A DNA stretch of 64,000 nucleotides. Source: Tipula vernalis. Taxonomy: Eukaryota > Arthropoda > Insecta > Diptera > Tipulidae. Shown in pieces: positions 60,666 to 64,000 of the stretch (its first letter is position 1; each line of letters opens with the position of its first letter). The notes under the pieces were generated by a model that ran no database searches, was not told the DNA's origin, and saw nothing but the letters and a program-made list of their open reading frames with translations. The translations under genes and the position numbers were made by a program. The DNA is taken from contig OY282560.1 in the NCBI GenBank assembly GCA_958295665.1, positions 43,896,333 to 43,960,332 on the forward strand. Direction: 5' to 3'.

Positions 60666-62745
60666 AATATAGTATTCTTGAGTAACATCGAACTATCAAA
60701 TATATACTAGAGATTGCTCAACGAATCACGAATTAAGTCTCCATGCTACACTCCTCCCATTGCAATTTCCTTATATTCAAAATTTGCTTATATTTAAAAT
60801 AGTTTTTACCGTTTACTGGTATACAAAAAATAATCGGTAAATGACAAACTGTAAGTCGAACAAATTTATTATAGAGACTAACTGGTTTAGCTCAAGTAAT
60901 AGTTGAAGAAATTGTTTTCTGTCATGGTTAGGTATTTTTGTAGGAAGAAAGTTTCAACATTTTCTTGTTTTTTTCAGATTAGTATTAGCTCCCTTTAACA
61001 AATCAGACCATCCTTTTTCCAGTCAAATTTAATCTGTTGCCAATCTTATTCAACCTTTTGCAAATCAAATTCAACGTTTCCTAATTAAAACTTGATTTGT
61101 GGAAGGCAGAGTCCAAAACGTATATTACGAATAAATCAACCCAGCAAACACTAAAATCGTTATCATTTGATGTCGAAAGCTTTGATTTCGAACGAGTTTA
61201 GCAAATTTTCTTATATCTAAATATCTGTCAGAACCTAAAGCCATTTTAATTTCTGTGGAGTATGACATTCATCTTTAGCAACCGAGAAGAAATTGTTGGA
61301 CTTGGCTTAAGAAAATATTTAATACCAACAGGGAAGATTTCTTCTCTCTTCAAAAACTAGACCACCCCAATTTGCAAAATGTCTTGTCCCGCAATTCGAA
61401 TACTTGATAAATCTCGTGCGGGAACTGCGGATAACTAGTTACGCTACTGCATGCAAGTAATAATATAAAATTTGAGAAAATATTGTTGTTTGTGTCTCTT
61501 CGATCAAACTTCTTTTGTGATTAAGAGTTCAAAACAATTTTTGTATTTCAACAATAACGTTGATTAATGACAGTGGAAGAGTCAGTTTTAAAAGACTCTC
61601 ACAATTTTTTAATTTATATGATTTTAATACGTTCCGAAGATTGTAAGAGAATTCAATCCAGTTTCGAACTGATGAGTTTATGATTATGAAAAAATCAATC
61701 TTCTCATCAGGCCCCGGCAACTGGTCTGATTATACCAAAATTTACGTTCTATATATACAGAATGTGCTGTGCGTTATGTACTAGCGAATCATACTAATAC
61801 AGATAAATTCTCTTACAAATTTTTCTTCTTCACGACATTCACACAGCTCTATTTCTGTGTACGCTAATTTTACTTTTATTAATTTTTTGTTGAAATGTTA
61901 ATTAATTCATGTAATTTCTAATATGCTACCGGCGATTAGACTATTTTAAATGTGTTTTTATTAACACGAGAAGTATATTAGTATTTACGAACAATCGTAT
62001 TCTCACAATATCTAAAGAAAACATTTTGAAGAATCGAATCATCATGAATTGATTGAAACAATATTGGTCAGGGGGAAATAATACGGGACGTTAACCTATC
62101 TATTTGTGTACATAGTGAACACTACCTATAAAATTCTTCAATACTCTTAAAAAATGAGCAGATTACAGGTCATGATGCAATACAATTTAAAGCGCTAGGT
62201 AGCTCATCCCTAAGAAACTACAATCAAGAAACTTCCAACAACCTGAAAATATCGAATATGGTATTCTCGATAAATTACTAATTCTGTAACAAAAGGCAAC
62301 TGAACCCATTGCAAATTTATGGAATATCGAGAAATACAAGTAAAATCCGAGAAGTTAGTTTAATCTTAGAATTCTAGAATCATTTCGAAATTCACAAAAA
62401 AACTCTAATATTCCAGAAAAAATCCGATAAACTTCGGATAAATTCGGAAAAATTGAGAAATCATTAACTATCTGGAATAATCTGAAGAATCTATGCAGCC
62501 TTCGTAAAACCTCGAAGAATCTCGAAACTATGGCAATGATGGTATAATTTTGAATACTATTGATGTGAAATTATTACGCTACTGAACGCTATTTAAATCT
62601 GGAAACCTACATAAAATCAAAAAATTTGAATATCGAGAATCGCTTCTCCATAAGATAATCTAACTGATTACAATATTTACCCGTAATACAACTCCAAGCT
62701 ATACCTGAATAATAATGGGAATCTCGAATAATATCGAAGTCCAAT
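60666..62745. other. intergenic stretch with AATCTCGAA phrases, no gene
   Basis: No coding sequence recognised. From about 62340 to 62720 the phrases tcgaagaatctcgaaac, aatctgaagaatct and gaatctcgaataat recur loosely, similar to 39945-40035. Confidence 0.45.
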
Positions 62746-62759
62746 ATTTCACTAGTAGC

Positions 62760-63340
62760 ACCTTCTTAAAGTTAGCCGGAATATATAAAATGTCGGTAAA
62801 GCAAATAGTGTCTTGGCTATGTCAGCCGAAAGATACCTACCAGTCGACATATTTCAGCCGAAAATTTTTTTAAATAAAATATTTTGACGAAACATATTTT
62901 AAACAACCTAGAAACTGGTATTTGCATAAAGTGATATTACAAGTGTTTGTCACTGTTTACCATGGGAATTATACTTTAAGTTTCATCAGAAAAGCTAAGT
63001 ATAAAATGTAAAAATTTGTATAAATTCAACCTTTAAAAAGTGTCATGTCTGTAAAGTATGTCAATTAGTGTATGTTACACCAACAATTATCCCTAGAAAA
63101 ATTATCAGGGCAAGTTTCATGTCTGGGGAGCTCGGGAAAATTCGTTTGAATAAAAAGCGCATATAAAATTAAAAAAATTGAGCTCCCCACATGAAACTTG
63201 CCCTGATAATTTTTCTAGGGGTAATTGTTGGTAAGACACACTAATTGAAATACTTTCCATAGACATGACACTTTAAAGGTTGAATTTATACAAATTTTTT
63301 ACATTTTTTATTTAGCTTTTCTGATGAAACTTGGAGCTAA
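62760..63340. mobile_element. palindromic relative of the 51.6-kb foldback
   Basis: Starts with cttaaagttagccg and agccgaaa phrases, as at the left end of 51571. Arms 62979-63133 and 63180-63332 are inverted copies (aagtttcatcagaaaagct to ggggagctc) around a 46-bp centre. The unit order (ttcaaccttta, gtgtcatgtctg, then gcaagtttcatg and ctcgggaaaattcg) parallels the ~150-bp unit at 51.7-52.9 kb. Here there is one unit per arm. The right terminal repeat is not seen. Confidence 0.75.
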
Positions 63341-64000
63341 GCAACTTGATGTACAACAATATCGAAATATGGTACATAACACTTCTCGTTTGTTGTGCCT
63401 AACAGACCAATATATAAATTATAAACATGTAAACACCTCGAAAAATCACATAAAATTTTGAAAATTCTGATATGTCTGTAAGTCGGTGATACAGTACGAT
63501 GCATCAGACAATTCGAGAAACTCTTCATAATTAAGACAATCATATGCAATTTGCAATATTAAATGCAATCAAAACCACCAAAATCCGGAAATCGTCTGGC
63601 TGGTTCGATTATGTTATATACGAGTTTCGAGAATTTTTTTTTTTGATTATGTAAGCGATTTTACCTTCTCGTGATGTTTACATAATCATGCCTCTTCGTA
63701 ACTGCGACTTTGCGAATTGTGACTTCTCGAAACTCGGCAACTCAAATTCGAAGACGAGAGATGCATAATCCACCCAAATCAATTTATAAATAAGTTTCGT
63801 TTATTGCATGCGTAAGAATTTAAGTCAGGAACCGCCATTGAATACATACATATATTAATTAGGAGAAGGAGAAAACTGGTGGACATATTATTGAAATTCA
63901 TACCGTTATTGCTCCCACCAAGGCAGCTTATACCGAAAGCAACTCATACCAAGACCGAGGTTTTGTCACCCTCAGATGTACAGTGATAATGTTACAAAAA
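63341..64000. other. intergenic end of window
   Basis: Short ctcgaaa/ttcgaga phrases occur at 63435-63735. A minus frame at 63337-63549 has no recognised motif. Nothing else is supported. Confidence 0.45.

Noticed and set aside
1..64000. CRISPR array, operon, phage or bacterial defence system
   Set aside because: No short identical repeats with unique spacers, no ribosome-binding-site-led gene runs; introns and eukaryotic retroelements show a nuclear eukaryotic genome.

Overview
The window looks like a gene-poor, strongly AT-rich stretch of an arthropod, most likely insect, nuclear genome. The evidence is one multi-exon gene with canonical GT/AG introns, remnants of Penelope-like, Ty3/gypsy, Jockey/CR1-type LINE and Mutator-like elements, and many degenerate tandem arrays. 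There is no bacterial-style gene packing, operon, rRNA, convincing tRNA or CRISPR. The species cannot be fixed from sequence alone.

The only host gene I can support lies on the minus strand. It has a first coding exon with signal peptide (38058-38346), then two short Cys-containing exons (33962-34045 and 33753-33866) joined in a consistent phase. The gene runs on toward lower coordinates, and further exons were not found. The protein is extracellular or type I membrane; resemblance to insect shavenoid is a tentative suggestion.

Layout: 1-2.2 kb, AT-rich, one weak small ORF. 2.2-7.5 kb, ~120-bp tandem satellite holding a broken FLYWCH/MULE transposase and a foldback palindrome. 7.5-12.4 kb, no recognised gene. 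12.4-21.6 kb, two diverged copies of one repetitive block in opposite orientation, each with its own minisatellite, the right one hit by retroposons and a hairpin element. 23.8-30.2 kb, ~130-bp array with a Penelope-like element inserted. 31.7-32.6 kb, two GC-rich islets. 33.7-38.4 kb, the host gene, whose 4-kb intron carries a degenerate TTCCAC repeat. 43.5-48.65 kb, a GAATTC-rich ~20-bp satellite with higher-order structure and a 191-bp MITE. 48.7-53.8 kb, a gypsy relic broken by a Penelope fragment, a transposase relic and a nested pair of inverted-repeat elements with target-site duplications. 56.3-58.7 kb, a second decayed gypsy. 58.7-60.7 kb, a decayed LINE. 62.7-63.3 kb, a palindrome related to the foldback at 51.6-53.2 kb.

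No recognisable mobile-element gene is intact; all carry stops, frameshifts or internal deletions. The most unusual parts are the nested foldback element at 51.4-53.7 kb, its relative at 63 kb, the large inverted duplication at 12.4-21.6 kb, and the way each region is built from its own private short phrase.
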